Shown here one piece after another: positions 1 through 13,400 of a stretch of DNA of 64,000 nt. The DNA comes from Epiperipatus broadwayi. Its lineage: Eukaryota; Onychophora; Udeonychophora; Euonychophora; Peripatidae. Both the position numbers and the translations under genes were made by a program. Positions within the stretch are counted from its first letter, which is position 1. The number at the start of each line of letters is the position of its first letter. The notes under the pieces are model-generated. The model saw only the letters and a list, made by a program, of their open reading frames with translations, was not told the origin of the DNA and made no database searches. Where the stretch lies: NCBI GenBank assembly GCA_028023455.1, contig JAQFVV010000143.1, forward strand, positions 350,001 through 414,000, written 5' to 3'.

Positions 1-865
1 TGCTTACGATCTATAAAAATCTCAACATTTCCCAAGTGTCTTTTGAAATAAAAGTGTATAAATTAAACACTTGCGGAAAATGTATTGTCTTTATTCTTGT
101 AATTATTTTGCTATTTTCATTCAATCCAGTACATCGAGGTCATCAAATATGAATAACAAACCTATGCTAGATTTTAGCATTTAAGAATTGAACAATTTGT
201 TAGTAATAACACAGACAACGCAGGTTAGTAATTATTTGTAACTTTTATTTTTAAACAATTTATCCCCTTTTAAAAAAATACGATTAAGTAATTAAATAGA
301 ATGCTAAACAACTAAAAGATTTTTTTTATCCAACTTCTCTCATCTGTTTTTAAAAAATTTTCCTTTTCTGTTTAAAGATAAATTAATCATGCATCACCAG
401 TTGAAACTTTTTTTAAAAATTTATTTTATAATTACCAAACTCAGGTGTTCTTGTAAATAACTTCAAAATAACTAAATGAATAATAAATTTAATTGATTTA
501 AAAAACTAATAATGCTAAAAAAAATTATTTTCAACTTTAAAGGTGATGAAATAAATATGAACGTCAATTTTTTTTTTTTTTATTCTCAATTATTTTCTTT
601 ATTCTTTACACTAGCTTTGTAAATGCTGTAATAATAAAAGATATAATTCATTGAGTAGAAGCTATCAACCTAACTTGTTTTCATTATATGTGTAAAATAA
701 ATAATTGTTCAAATTAAGACCCTGGAACTTTTCGCTCGATCAACTCTGTTTTTGTCCAAGTCTCACGGTCTTGATTAAAATCATTGCACTTGTCAGTATA
801 CTGTTAGTTTCACTAGTGTTCGGATGTGTCTGTTAATTTCCAAATTTTGAAATCTGTTCTTAAAA
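1..865. other. AT-rich stretch, no gene recognised
   Basis: I see no exon, RNA or bounded repeat here. It is AT-rich with many short A and T runs. It probably belongs to the kinesin intron downstream of the exon at 4317-4419, but that is inference from gene orientation only. Confidence 0.5.
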
Positions 866-2798
866 ATGACTACAGTTAAAAACGTAAAATTGACAATGAA
901 TGTTGTGGTTTTCACAATGAATGGATATGGAAGTATTTTTTCACAAATGTTGAAAACAAAGCCGTGTGTTTAATATGACGTGAGAGCATTGCTGTTTTCA
1001 AGGACTAAAATTTGAAGAGGCATTTTCAAAGTAAACACAATACTTTATCAAAAAATGAAAAACAGCAAAAGGCAGATGATTTATTAAAAAGTTTAAACCG
1101 GCAACAAAATGTTTTTGTCAAACAAAGTGACATACAAGCTGGTGCAACGAAAGCTAGTTTTGTACTTGCGTATAATATTGCCAATTGTAACAAATCATTT
1201 TCTGAAGGCGAATTTTGAAAGGAATGCATGCTGGCCACTGTTGACATTGTCTGCCCAGAAGCTAAAACAAAAATTGAAGGAATATCTTTGTCAAGAAGAA
1301 CTATAGTACGTCGTATAGATGCAATTTCAGAGAATTTGTTAAAACAGTTAGTTAAAGTTAGCAAATCATTTGATTGGTACTCTTTGGCACTGGATGAGAG
1401 CAATGATATTAAAGATACTGCACAACTGCTTGTATTCATCAGAGGAATTGATCATAATTTTGCAATTATTGAAGAGTTGCTCTCACTTGAAAAATTGATG
1501 GATACAACTGGTAAAGATTTGTATGAATGCCTTGAAAATTGTCTGAATAAAGCTGGATTACCACTGAATAAATTGGTAAGCATAACAACCGATGGTGCAC
1601 CTCATTAACAGGAAAAGCAGTTGGACTCGTAAAGCTTCTTGGTGAAAAAGTGAAAGAGCATCCACATCATTCTTTAATATCATTGCATTGTATAATTCAC
1701 CAAGAAAACTTATGCAAATCTTCATTGGGCTTTAAACATGTGATTGATCCAGTAGTGCACACTATAAACATCATCAGAGCAAGAGGACTAAATCACAGAT
1801 AGTTCAGGAAATTCTTGGATGAAATGGATTGTGATTATTTAAATGTGTTGTATCATAATAATGTACATTGGTTAAGCTTTGGCAATGTTCTGAAAAGGGT
1901 ATAAAATCCGAGACAAGAAATTTTGCTTTTCTTTCAAATGAAAGACATTAATTGTAAATTTGTCATTAACATGAAAAACAATGAATGGATATGTGATTTT
2001 GCATTTGCAGTTGACATTTTCAATAAATTAAATGAATTGAACATTAAATTACAAGGCAAAAATGTTTTTGCACATGAATTATTTGTGGAAATTAAATCTT
2101 TCTAAGGGAAATTATAACTTTTGGCCAAACACCATTTTGTACATCTTCCAATATTGCAGATGCAGACTATCAATCAAGTTTTTCAAAGAAATATGATAAG
2201 CAGTTGTCTGTTTTAAGAGAAGAGTTTTCAAGGCGTTTAAATCACTGGAAAATAAATTTATGTTATCCATTTACCAACAATGTAGAAACAGTATTGGATG
2301 ATTTGCAATTTAAATTGATAGATCTTCAATCAGATAATGTATTGAAGGAAATTTTTATGTATATGACACTCATTGATTTTTATAGATGGCTCAATTCATA
2401 AAAATTTTGTAATTTGAAAACCTTCGCCCAAAAAATGTTTGTACTGTTTGCTTCAACATATATTTGTGGACAAACAATTTCTTGCATGAATGTAAACAAA
2501 TCAAAGAATAGGTCTGTTTTGTCACATTCAAATTTATATGCAATTTTACGAATAGGTAATAGTAGTTTCAATCCGGATTATGATAGTTTAGAGCAGAATT
2601 GTAGACAATTGCATAAATCTCATTAATAAGAAAATAAAATATTTTTTGTTATATATTTTGTTGATATATGTGAACGTATTTAATAAATTTGTATGAAAAT
2701 TATGTTTTCAAATAATACTTCTATTTATGTTACTTGTGGCCTGCTACAAGTGTTACGAAAGACAATGAGGCCCTCAGTGAAAAAAGTTTGCCCACCCC
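866..2798 (+). pseudogene. Decayed hAT transposase (GTF2IRD2/ZBED5-like)
   Basis: This is a relic of a hAT-superfamily transposase of the GTF2IRD2/ZBED5/SCAND3 type, which cuts and pastes its own element. A BED-finger-like start can be read at about 920-1040 (KAVCLI, then NLKRHFQSKH), already broken by stops. The longest frame, 1228-1608, carries the family motifs ISLSRRTIVRRI, WYSLALDES and SITTDGAPH. Further pieces follow in shifted frames: LISLHCIIHQENL near 1680 and VHWLSFGNVLKRV near 1870, then frames near 1923-2105 and 2204-2401. A hAT-type terminal sequence (AAAAAAGTTTGCCCACCCC) ends at about 2797. No matching 5' terminus was found. With many stops and at least three frameshifts it cannot encode an active enzyme. 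The hAT call is firm; the element limits are not. Confidence 0.85.
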
Positions 2799-3365
2799 GT
2801 CAAAGAGTTTGCCTATTTATGTACATTGCATAAAATAATAATTGCCAACTGCTATCAAAACTACATATTTGATATAATAAATAATTTTCTGATCACATTC
2901 AATAGGATTGTCATTTTTGTGCATTTTATGTAAATTTAATCTTATGCATATACAATATTATAGAGATGATTTAAGCAAACACTTCAAATATTTTGAAGAT
3001 ATTAAGACTTTATAATGTTCAATTACTATAAATAATAATATTAAATTACTGATTAAAGGTGTCATTTTTTAAAATTAGCAATGTGTTTTTGATTACAATT
3101 GTCTATCCAAGATCTGTTTGTATGAAGCCACCGCCATATTATTTGTAGAAATAATCTTTTTTTTTTCTTTTAATTAAAAACATTAAAATAAATATACATA
3201 AGATATGTTGCCTTTCTTCTTTATATCTTAAATGTCACACTTTTTTTTTATAGAGATTAAATTAAAAATTAATTTTTGAGAACTTTGGATTTATTAACCT
3301 TAAAAACTAAAAAAGATTTTACATTTATTTCAAGAAATGTAATAGCTCATTTTTATATGAGCATA
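2799..3365. other. Intronic AT-rich stretch
   Basis: Nothing recognised between the hAT relic and the Tigger-like element: no open frame of note and no inverted or tandem repeat seen. Confidence 0.4.
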
Positions 3366-4257
3366 CACCTGGGTCTCGTTTTATGCAGTAGATAGGTTCC
3401 TCAGAAAACGCGCACAAAAGAAATCGCACAAAAATAAACATAACTTACCTTGAAAAATGGAGGATATGTTCCAGTAATTTTCAGAAGTCGCATAAAACCA
3501 AAGCAACAAGAAAAAATTACTTTAAAATTCGCATTAAAAAAATAAGGAAATAAACTATGACTAATAAAAAATTTCAAATATTTGAAAAAAATTAATACAA
3601 GACAAACTTTTTTTATTAACTACAGTATTTAATTTTACATTTTTTCATACATATTTTAATCATTACCGCTGTTTACAATATGCGTTCGTTTGTGAACTAG
3701 TAAGAAATCAGATTCGTGTCATGTTTTACAACTAGCGTCACTTTCAGTCTTCAGCCGTGTTAATGGTTTTCTGTTTCTATATTTAAAAAATGAGATCGTA
3801 ATCAAAACAAAAAAATTATACATTATCATTAGAAAGATTTTTTCAGTTTATAAAATCAATAAAATCTTCGTTATTATTTATTTTAAAAATCTAAAAAAAT
3901 ATTTACTTCTGTTAATATCTAACAAAATACTTTTTAAAAGTTTAAAATTTTTGAATATTTATTGCGATATTTTTATACGTACGTATAAATCTATTATTAT
4001 TATTTACTCATTAGTATATGTAGGTTATTTACATAGAAGCTAAGATTCTAAATACATCTTCAGGCCATATTCACGTTAGCTGCTAATATAACGTTATATT
4101 TTTGAAAAAAAAAAAAGTATTTCAAGTCAAAATAAGTTAATTTAAATTTCTTGATATCTAATAAATATAGTGAAATATGAAAGATATTAAGAAGAAACAT
4201 CAATCGCATAACTTCAAAATCGCATTAAAATAATCCGCATAAAATGAGACCCAAGTG
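3366..4257. mobile_element. Pogo/Tigger-like MITE, copy A
   Basis: The 892-bp element is bounded by imperfect inverted repeats of about 21 bp. The left end begins CACCTGGGTCTCGTTTTATG; the right end, reverse-complemented, begins CACTTGGGTCTCATTTTATG. A TA dinucleotide flanks each end (3364-3365 and 4258-4259), the target duplication of Tc1/mariner/pogo elements. The termini resemble those of Tigger elements (a CTCGTTTTAT core followed by GCAC/GCACAAAA subterminal words), so I assign it to that group by inference. No transposase frame is present, so it is non-autonomous. A second, longer copy lies at 24646-26830. The right end is 57 bp from the splice donor of the exon at 4317-4419. Confidence 0.85.
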
Positions 4258-4316
4258 TATTTAGAATATATGCAATGAAATAATTTACTATCATTACATT
4301 TTCCTTCAATACTCAC

Positions 4317-4419
4317 GTTTTGCAGTATATTCTAAAATAGCCAAATCTCTAAGTCTGTTATATTCCTCTAGGTATTCTATTAGATTTGGAATTAGTTTAT
4401 CATCTGTTAGTGAAGTCAT
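4317..4419 (-). CDS. KIF23: KIF23 exon: start of neck/stalk
   Basis: This 103-bp exon starts in phase 0 after a CTAG acceptor and ends before a GTGAGT donor (AAAAC/GTGAGT). It encodes about 34 residues including [20 protein letters not shown]. This matches the KIF23 segment just after the motor (DEQTLPRLIEALEKRHNLR in vertebrates), where the stalk helix begins. Because the exon ends one base into a codon, at least one more exon must follow beyond the left edge of the window. Confidence 0.88.
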
Positions 4420-7400
4420 CTAGAAAAAAACAAAAAATGTATTTTGTTAACATCAGCAGAATAATACAGAGTTGTCAACACACATATCTAGCAAATACCA
4501 CTTCATATATTATGAATACACTACATAAAGAATTCATAAAGTTGGCAGCAGAGATTTTGATTCAAAAAAAATATTAACACTGGACTGAAATATTCTATTT
4601 CCGTAATTATATTTAGTAACTAAAGTATGTTCCGACTACTCTAGAAAATTAAATGTTACATTCTAATTGCCATAACTTTACAATAACAAGTTTGACTAAA
4701 AAATGAACTATCAGTATTCTAGTCTGTAGATGGATTTGTTGGTTATTGACTCTGCAAGAATTAATTAGATAACATGGTATAAAAATTATAATTATTATTT
4801 CAATTTACCAGAAGCATATACAACCACTGCAAAAGCCAATTAAAATCCTCTATATGCTTCGAATCTAAATCCACAAATTAACGGTAGCTAAAAGCAGACA
4901 ACAATTTGATTATAAGAGTTCATTCTGCAATAATATCATGGCTGGACAGAGTTTTTGCACTCCTGATAAGTCCCCTATTAAAAGTATATGAGAAGGTAAC
5001 TAAAAATTTATTATATCACCATTGGTATTCAGATGGAGTTAGCTCGCTATTCCTTAAAAATTATTATTATAAAGATAATAAATGTGCAAGCTTTAAAAAG
5101 CATTCAGTACAATCAAGTTAAAAATGAAAATTGTGATATCAGTGATTTATTATTGGTCAAGCTTTCTTATTAGTTTTTCTCTTTCTTGACTCCGTTATTA
5201 CTTATAGTGATTAAAAAAGTAATTTCAATAACCCTCTATTTATAGAAGTTTGTTGAATTAACAAATTATGACAAAATTCATGAAAATTTCTGTAATGATT
5301 TATAACTTAAAATACATTTCATTATAAATTATGGCTTGTTGCTTCCATAATCAAATTATTTTCAGTCATAAATTTATTTATAACCTGGTACAAATATTAA
5401 CGATGTATTTTATCTTAATGCATCCAGACCGATCATTAACAGTTGAAATCAATTCATTATATTCAGGAATGGTACAATACTTCTATATTTCTACATGCAA
5501 GATAGATATATTAACATCTCACAAGACAAAGTTTTTGACAACTATGAATAATACAACTAAGAACCACTTACCAAAAGACTTGGGTTCTCATTTTTATAAT
5601 CAAGATTATTACAGAGATGCTCACAGTGTCAATAAAATTTATGTAGCCGTATTGTAACTCTGCCCACTCTATGAAATATTTATGAAAAATCTAGCTAATA
5701 GAGCTAATATAATCTAGGATTATTTCATTTTTAACAGTATTATACGCAAAAGTTAAAACTCTTTTGGATATGACTGAGTATCTTATTTTACTGACGACAT
5801 TAGTTAATAATAATTTAACATTTCTAGATATTTTGCTTAAATTAGTTTTGTCAAAATTACTCATTAGTTCTATTGATTCTTTCTATGAAAGCAAAAATAG
5901 ATGCACTCTTTGTGAAAGAAATATTAAAAATCTTCTCTAACACCCACATTGTTCAGTAATATAACTAAAGAAAAAAGCTTTATCCATATTTTTCCTATTT
6001 CCAGTCAAGCTGAAATGAGTTCTCCGAGTTAAATTATTATTTCCAGTCAAACTATTCATATTAAAGTTAGCAAATTTCTTATTAGTTAATATTTTCTTTT
6101 TTACAGCCTTATTATTCTGCAGCATTTTTAGGTATCATAGAGACAGGGAAAAGAGCACACTTTTGGCCAAGTCTATTAGTCACCAGATTGACTTTTAACA
6201 TAAATTCTCATTACAAATTTTAAAATTCACAATTTCAAAATGATTATTACCATTTACAGTGAGAGAATCCACAGAAGAAACAATATCTATATCATTCTCT
6301 TATTTTCTATGCCATTATTTACTTAAAGAAAACAACAAATGCAACATAGCACCCAAAGTATTAATAGAGACAATCTTGAAATAAAAATTCTTTTCAGAGA
6401 TTTTCAATATAATAAATTGGTTTTGAAAATAAAAAAATTGCTATTTCTAGCAGATTTAAGCATTTTCTACTTAGTGATTACAACTTTATGTATTAAGAAT
6501 AAAATTCTTTAAATTTGTCTTTTTAATGATGCTTAATAAATCTGCAAAATAATCTTAATCAAAAAAAAAAAAAGATTGCATATGAATTTTATATATTCAA
6601 CAAAAGTGATTTAAACACACACACACATATGCATACACATATAATTTTTATATAAATGACAAGTATAGCATTTTCTTATCGTTGACTATATAAGTGAAAA
6701 AAAAAAATCTTTGTGACAGTTGATAGAATTATAAATTTTACAAAATAAAAGTATTATAATAAAATAAAACCTCTAATGATGGCAAACTTCCTCCAGAAAT
6801 AAAAGCTGCAAATTCATCAAATCCAGATTCTAAAAATAAAGTTGTCAAAAATAAATAATTAAAAAAAAAAAAAATAGGCATAACAATTTGTTTTATTATA
6901 TACATTTTATTTATAACTAGAATAAAAACAAATAAGACTGGCAAATCACTTACATTGTAAACGTTGGAAGTGTGAAAGCACGATTTAATATTATTATATT
7001 GGACAAACGTAAAGTATAAATATACGGGTTATTGTTAAACAAGTAAAATAAAAATTAATGCTAACATATATGATAAACAAAGTTAACTACTTTAAAAAAG
7101 TGTCTTATAGTATGTTAAAAATTTAAGAAAAAACATTGCAGTCAACAGCATTTAAGTTATTAAGAGCAACACTGAATGTATGAGGGTCCGTTGAAATAGA
7201 TATGAATGTTCCATGCTTATGTTAGGCTTGCATACTGTTAAAATTAAAACTATTAGTCCTCATAAATAATTTGGAAGACATTGCCTATCAAAATTGGATG
7301 ATCACTGAAAATTATATATCATCTTAATAGCCTAAAATTCAGAAGCCTGATAGTACAGTCTTTGCCAGTGCACTGTTTTTTTCTTTCATTATTGAATTAG

Positions 7401-10400
7401 TAATATCACCATAACTTGTAAAAGTAATGTTACTATATTATAAGAGTTTAACAATGAGTTAATTGGTTTCATAATTACGCTATTAAAAGTGTTGTTAATT
7501 TTGATATAGGATATATCTAGAAGAATGTCTAAACGTTATGAAAGAATTTTGAGAAAAGTAAAGGCAATACTTTTTTAGTAGATATTTTCCAAGCTCAGGA
7601 TTTATCAATGAAAGCTGAAATCTAATTAGAATTTGGCAATAGGTCACTTTATTTACTTTATGATAGAACCATCAAAATGAGAGTCATGTGATGCTGGATA
7701 CAGTTGAGAAATGATTAATTAATTGTTCAGTAATTGACGGTTATTGGTTTATCATGAGATAAGTACATTATCTGCAAAAGCTAATGAATACATATTTATT
7801 TTTAATAATGGTAGAAAAAGTTTAATTAAATTTGCATATTAAAGTAAAACAAGATAAAAGGAATTATTTTTATACTGCACTTTTAGGACCTTAAGTAAAT
7901 AATCTATATATATACAAAAAAAATTGATAGAATTTTTAGTTGGATAAATACAAACAAGGAACTATAAAGGTAAATGCTACTTTATAGTTAATACTGATTG
8001 ATAATTTGTAATTAAGCTAAATGTCATTTGTATCAGATCTATGAAAATTTTTGTGAAGTTGAATTGAATCTCAGAAAAGCAAAATTAACAGTCTCGAGTT
8101 GAGACCAAAAATAGAATGTCATGTTTATTATATGTCTATTAAAAAAAAAAAAAAGTATTATAAAGGTTCTCAATAATATCTGGACATATTCTATATGCAT
8201 AGTGGGTAAATGTACACAAAGTTATTGTAGATGATTACAATAATTGAATATTAAATGTATAATGAAGCCACTGATGGTATGGAAGAAATAAGTTGGATAT
8301 CTAGCTTCAAGAAAACGTAGAAGATGTAAGATTTTTTAAAGAGAATTTTCAAAATTGATTTACAAACATATTAAAAAGTCTGTAATTCATCATAATAAAC
8401 GGTTGTTGCAAGTATGAAAATCTACTTAAGTAATTAAAGATGGCAATAAATTTATAACCTCCTGAGTGTAGACAATTTCTTGCATTAAATCACATCTTAA
8501 TGATTAATCAAAGTAAATAATAGTTTATTAGTTGATATTGTGAAATTGGCAAATATTTAAGTGTCTCTGTTTGGTCATATATATTAAAATTTGTCTATTT
8601 AAAAATTCATTTATAGATTCTTTAAACCACCTAACTACTCACAAACATTCCATTAAAAAATCTGTAGAGATTCTAACCAGTAAATAAATTCAAGTATATT
8701 TATTAATTCCGTTAAGTTTGCCACTGTTTTCTGTTTGATCACAATCCCATAAGTTAATAATTGTTGAAATCTATCGAATAATGCTATATTACATCGTAAT
8801 GAGAATTCTAGAGATATCATTCAGATATAATTTCAAATCACTACAAATCCTTTATGAACTTTCATTTTAGTAATGGTTATTAGAATTTGTTATAAACATA
8901 ATCTAAGATTGATCGTATAATATCAGAGGAAAAAAAGAATGAACGTTACTTATGTAGACTGCTGGAAGTGATGAAGAGAGAAATATGCAATCAATTAATG
9001 AGGCTGAGAAATTGTCAACAATACAATCTGTAAGAACTGTTAAGTACTGAGAAATAGAATAAAAATGATAGTTTGCATAAATGTTGCATGTAAAATACAA
9101 AGTTGTAATCATTTAGAGTTTGACTATATTGTGAAATTGAAAAATAAATATAATATCATCTTTGGTTTTAATGATGTATTATAAAAATGTCAGGAAACTA
9201 GTATTAATATTGGAATACATGTATAATTATAACAAAAGCATAATTCTTAAAGGTAAATCAGACAAGAGACTTTTTTCAAATTAAACAAGATACTGAGCCC
9301 ATTCAAATTAAACAAGATACTGATGCCCATTGCTGCTCTGGCATTCAACTATTATTTTGAATTAGCCAGAATTTGAGCATGTTTCAGAATTGCACATTAT
9401 TGAAAAGCAAATGAATTACAACAACCCAAAGAAAATTAGTTTGTGAACTTTTAATTGTGGATTAATATCTTTAATATTCATTATGATTACCACATGCAAG
9501 GATGAATCCATAAGTAAAAAGTTAAGATCTACGTTTTATTGTCACAATAGGTTAATTGTGTAATAGGGTTAGATGATTTAGTGAAGATCAACATCAACAA
9601 CCAGTATCAATCCACTGCAGGATGGAGGTCTCTCCAAGTTCAATCCATCTTCTCTGATCTTTAGCTTCTCTTCTCCACATCACTCCTGCACACTTTCTTA
9701 TTTCATCCATCCACCTAACATGTGATCTCTTTCTGGGTCTTTTATAATCTCTTGGAATCCAGTTTAAGATTTCAATTGTCCATCTATTATCATCTCTTCT
9801 AGCAATATGTCCAGCCCTACGCCATTTCAGTCTTTTAATTTTTTCAATAAGGTCAGTAACACCTGTTAGTTCTCTTACCCATATATTGCATTTTCGATCT
9901 CTTCTTGCTACTCCGAACATGCAACTCTCCATACTTCTTTGAGTAGTCTGAAGTCTCTTGCTCTTCTATTTAAGTGCCCAAGTCTCAGATCAATAAGTAA
10001 GAACTGATAAAAACACATGTATTAAAAAGCTTCCTTTTCCTTTTAGCAGCAAGTTATTTCTACCAAAAGCAATCCAACCAAGTTTAATTCTATGATTAAT
10101 TTCATCCATTATGTTTCCATCTGTATTAATAATCTGACCAAGATAGTTGTAGCTGTTAACTTCTTCTAACCCATCATAATCAATCTTTATTTTCATATTT
10201 TGAGTAAATCCATTAAACATTACTTTAGTCTTTTTAACATTTATCTTTGGTCCTACTTTCATCTGGTAACTCCCGCAACATTTCCTAAAGCTCTAAAGCA
10301 TTATTTACATAAATAACATCATCTGCAAAAATCTAAATGACTTAAATAATCTCCATTTACTTTCACACCTTTAGTTTCCCGTTTTAATCCAGATACTTCT

Positions 10401-13400
10401 TGCAGCACTGCTGTAAAAAATTTTGGAAATATGGAGTCACCCTGTGTTACAACCTTCTCAATGTTGACTTTACTAGTATCAATATGTAATCTAATTGTTG
10501 CTGAAGTATTCTTTAAAATATGACAATATCCTGGATCTATACCTTGATGATCCAATCCTTTAATCACTGAAGAAATGTTTATAGAATCGAGAGTTTTCAT
10601 AATCTACAACTTCTCTCAATACCTGGATATTATCTACTGCACTAAAACCATTTTTAAATCCAGCTTGTTCTCTTGGTTGGTAGAAATTCAATATTCTCTG
10701 TAGACAAATTGTAATTATCTTGGTAAAAAATTTGTATAAAACTGATAAAAGACTGGTAGGTATGTAATTTCTAAAATCTTCTTTATCACCTTTTTTAAAT
10801 ATTAATATTAATACTGCATTCTTCCCATCATCTGGAACATTTTTATCATTTAGACATTTGGTATATAACTTTGCTAAAAAAAATTCTATTTCTTAATCTG
10901 CTTCTTTTAATGTATCAATTATAATTCCATCATTACCTGGAGCTGTTCCTTTCTTCATAAATTTATAATTGCATGTCTCACTTCTTCATTAAAAATTCTG
11001 GGCAATTCGGAAGATATAATATAGGAGGTACTTGTTCTTCATGACTATATAATTCATGATGGAAGTCTTTTAGCCATTTCGTGATGTCATCTCTCTTTTT
11101 AATAATAATTCCATCTTTATTTCTTATTGCAGATATAAATTTCCTACCAATACCAAAATGTTGTTTACACTCTTGAGACTTTTATTCTCTTCCACAGTTA
11201 TACTTCCTTGTATCATTTTCAACTCTTTTCTGCACCATTTTACAAAATTCGAGATATTCAATCCTTTTTAATACATCATTTTTGTATATCTTCATATTCC
11301 TTCTTTTCTTCATAAATTCTCTAGTCTAAGTAGAAATTTTATTGGTCAATTGCTGCTTTTTTCTACCAGCTATCTTTGTTGCAGTTTTTAAAAGTGTATC
11401 AGTTATTTTCATATTAATTTCATTCAAATCTGAATCATGTTCAAAATCTACTAATACTTGAAACCGATTTGTAAGTTCTAATTTAAATTCATTAGAATGT
11501 TTCTGAAGATTCGGAATATCAACTGTAAATATTGTTTTTCTTAATAATTTTTGTCTCTCTAGTTTTGCATTAACACGTATCTTACATCTTACTAATCGAT
11601 GATCACTTCCTGTGTTAAATTTATTAAGAACATTACAATCTTGAAATATGTATTTTCTGTTAGTCGAAATATGATCCAATTCTGCTGTACTTTCATTTGG
11701 ATGCTTCCCTATCCATTTCCTTTTAACATTTTCCTCAAAAAGTCATAAAATAAAGTTTTTCTTTTTTTTGCAAATTCCACAAGTCTATGTCCTCTCTCAT
11801 TTCTATTACCATAACCAAAATTACCTACAGCACTTTCATCTTTCATTTGTTGATCAATTCTAACATTAAAGTCTCCCATAACAAATTTAAAATGTTGTTT
11901 ACTCTGATCAAAAGCCTTTTGTACATCCATATAAAAATCTACTATTTCATCACTATGACAACTTATTGGGGCATAAACCTGAATTATCTGTATTTAGTAT
12001 CTGCTATTAAATTATATAACTAATCTTGCCACCCTGTCTGATACACCATCAATCTCCACAATGTTGTTCTTCCACTTTTTATTTATAATGAATCATACTC
12101 CACTTGTATTTCCAATATTTGTGCCTTTATAATAGAGTACATGTCCACTTTTTAAATCAATTGTCTCTTCACCTTTTCTTCTAACTTCACAAAGTCCAAT
12201 AATGTCCCGTTTAATATAAGGGAGTTCTTCTTCTAATTCTTGCAATCTTCCTTCACTTGAAAGTGATCTGCAGTTATAAGTACCTAAATAAAAAGTCATC
12301 AAATGGCGGCCTGGGTCGACAATCAGGGGATTCTTAGCAAACTCCTTCTTCAGCCACCAACCGCTGCCTTGGTAGGTGAATTTACAGCCTCCTGGGAATA
12401 AGGGCCATGATTTATTTTGGTCTAGCATGATTGTATATATTTATTGGAAAAATATTTATCATTTACACATACATTCATTCTATCTTATCAAGCAACTGAG
12501 AAGAAAGACTATGGTGTTTCTTGATTTTAAACTCAGAGGTAAAAGCCAATAAACTCACCACGCTGGCGAATGCGTGTTGGTGAGCAGCTCATTCATGTTC
12601 GTATACTATATGAATAATCACATAGTAATAATAGCTGCAACGACAAGAACATATGGAGTGGACATTAGGAATTTGCCCTGCTTGGTTACTTTAACGCCTC
12701 CAAGAGGAATCAAAGGGTCTCCTTTCAATTAACAGCAAACTCCTTTAGTGGAGATGTCAGTTTCATTGTAGAAGTTAGAATTTAGGAAATAATTTTGTCT
12801 TTAAGAATGCAGTCTTGATATTGTACGTCAATTATTTACTTTCACCCCTTTAGCTTCCCATTGTAATCCCCAAAATTACATATGGCCAATACACATGCCC
12901 ACATACACTATGAGATATACACACAAAGTTCAACTGTTAAAAAAAATATTATACGGAAAACATAATGGACTTATTGGACATTTAAAAAATTATAACATTT
13001 ACCCCCTCCATACATACACGCTTTTCAAGCAATCCATAAAATATGCAAATGTAAAAGAACTAACTATTTTAATGAAAGTGAAAACAATTTTAATGGAAAA
13101 ATAACAAGTTTATTCCGAATACAAACAATTTTAACAAGTTTATTCCAAATACTAACAATTTTGATGAGATATTTAAAAGTAATTTAACACTACATTTACA
13201 TGCTTATATTTACAGATATTTTGAAATCATTGAACGCTACATTTACAAGTTTAAAGAAAAAACCCATTTTAAAGAAAAAAGAACATTTTACAAAAAGAAA
13301 AAGAACACCTGCAATGTTAGTTGTGTCTTGTTGAATTCTAAAAAATAAAAAATGAAACAAAAAATTTAATCATTAATATAAACATTAATACAAACCATTT

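Noticed and set aside
5331-5657. 108-codon plus-strand frame as a possible gene
   Set aside because: No motif, no splice context and AT-rich low-specificity composition; it lies within a KIF23 intron.
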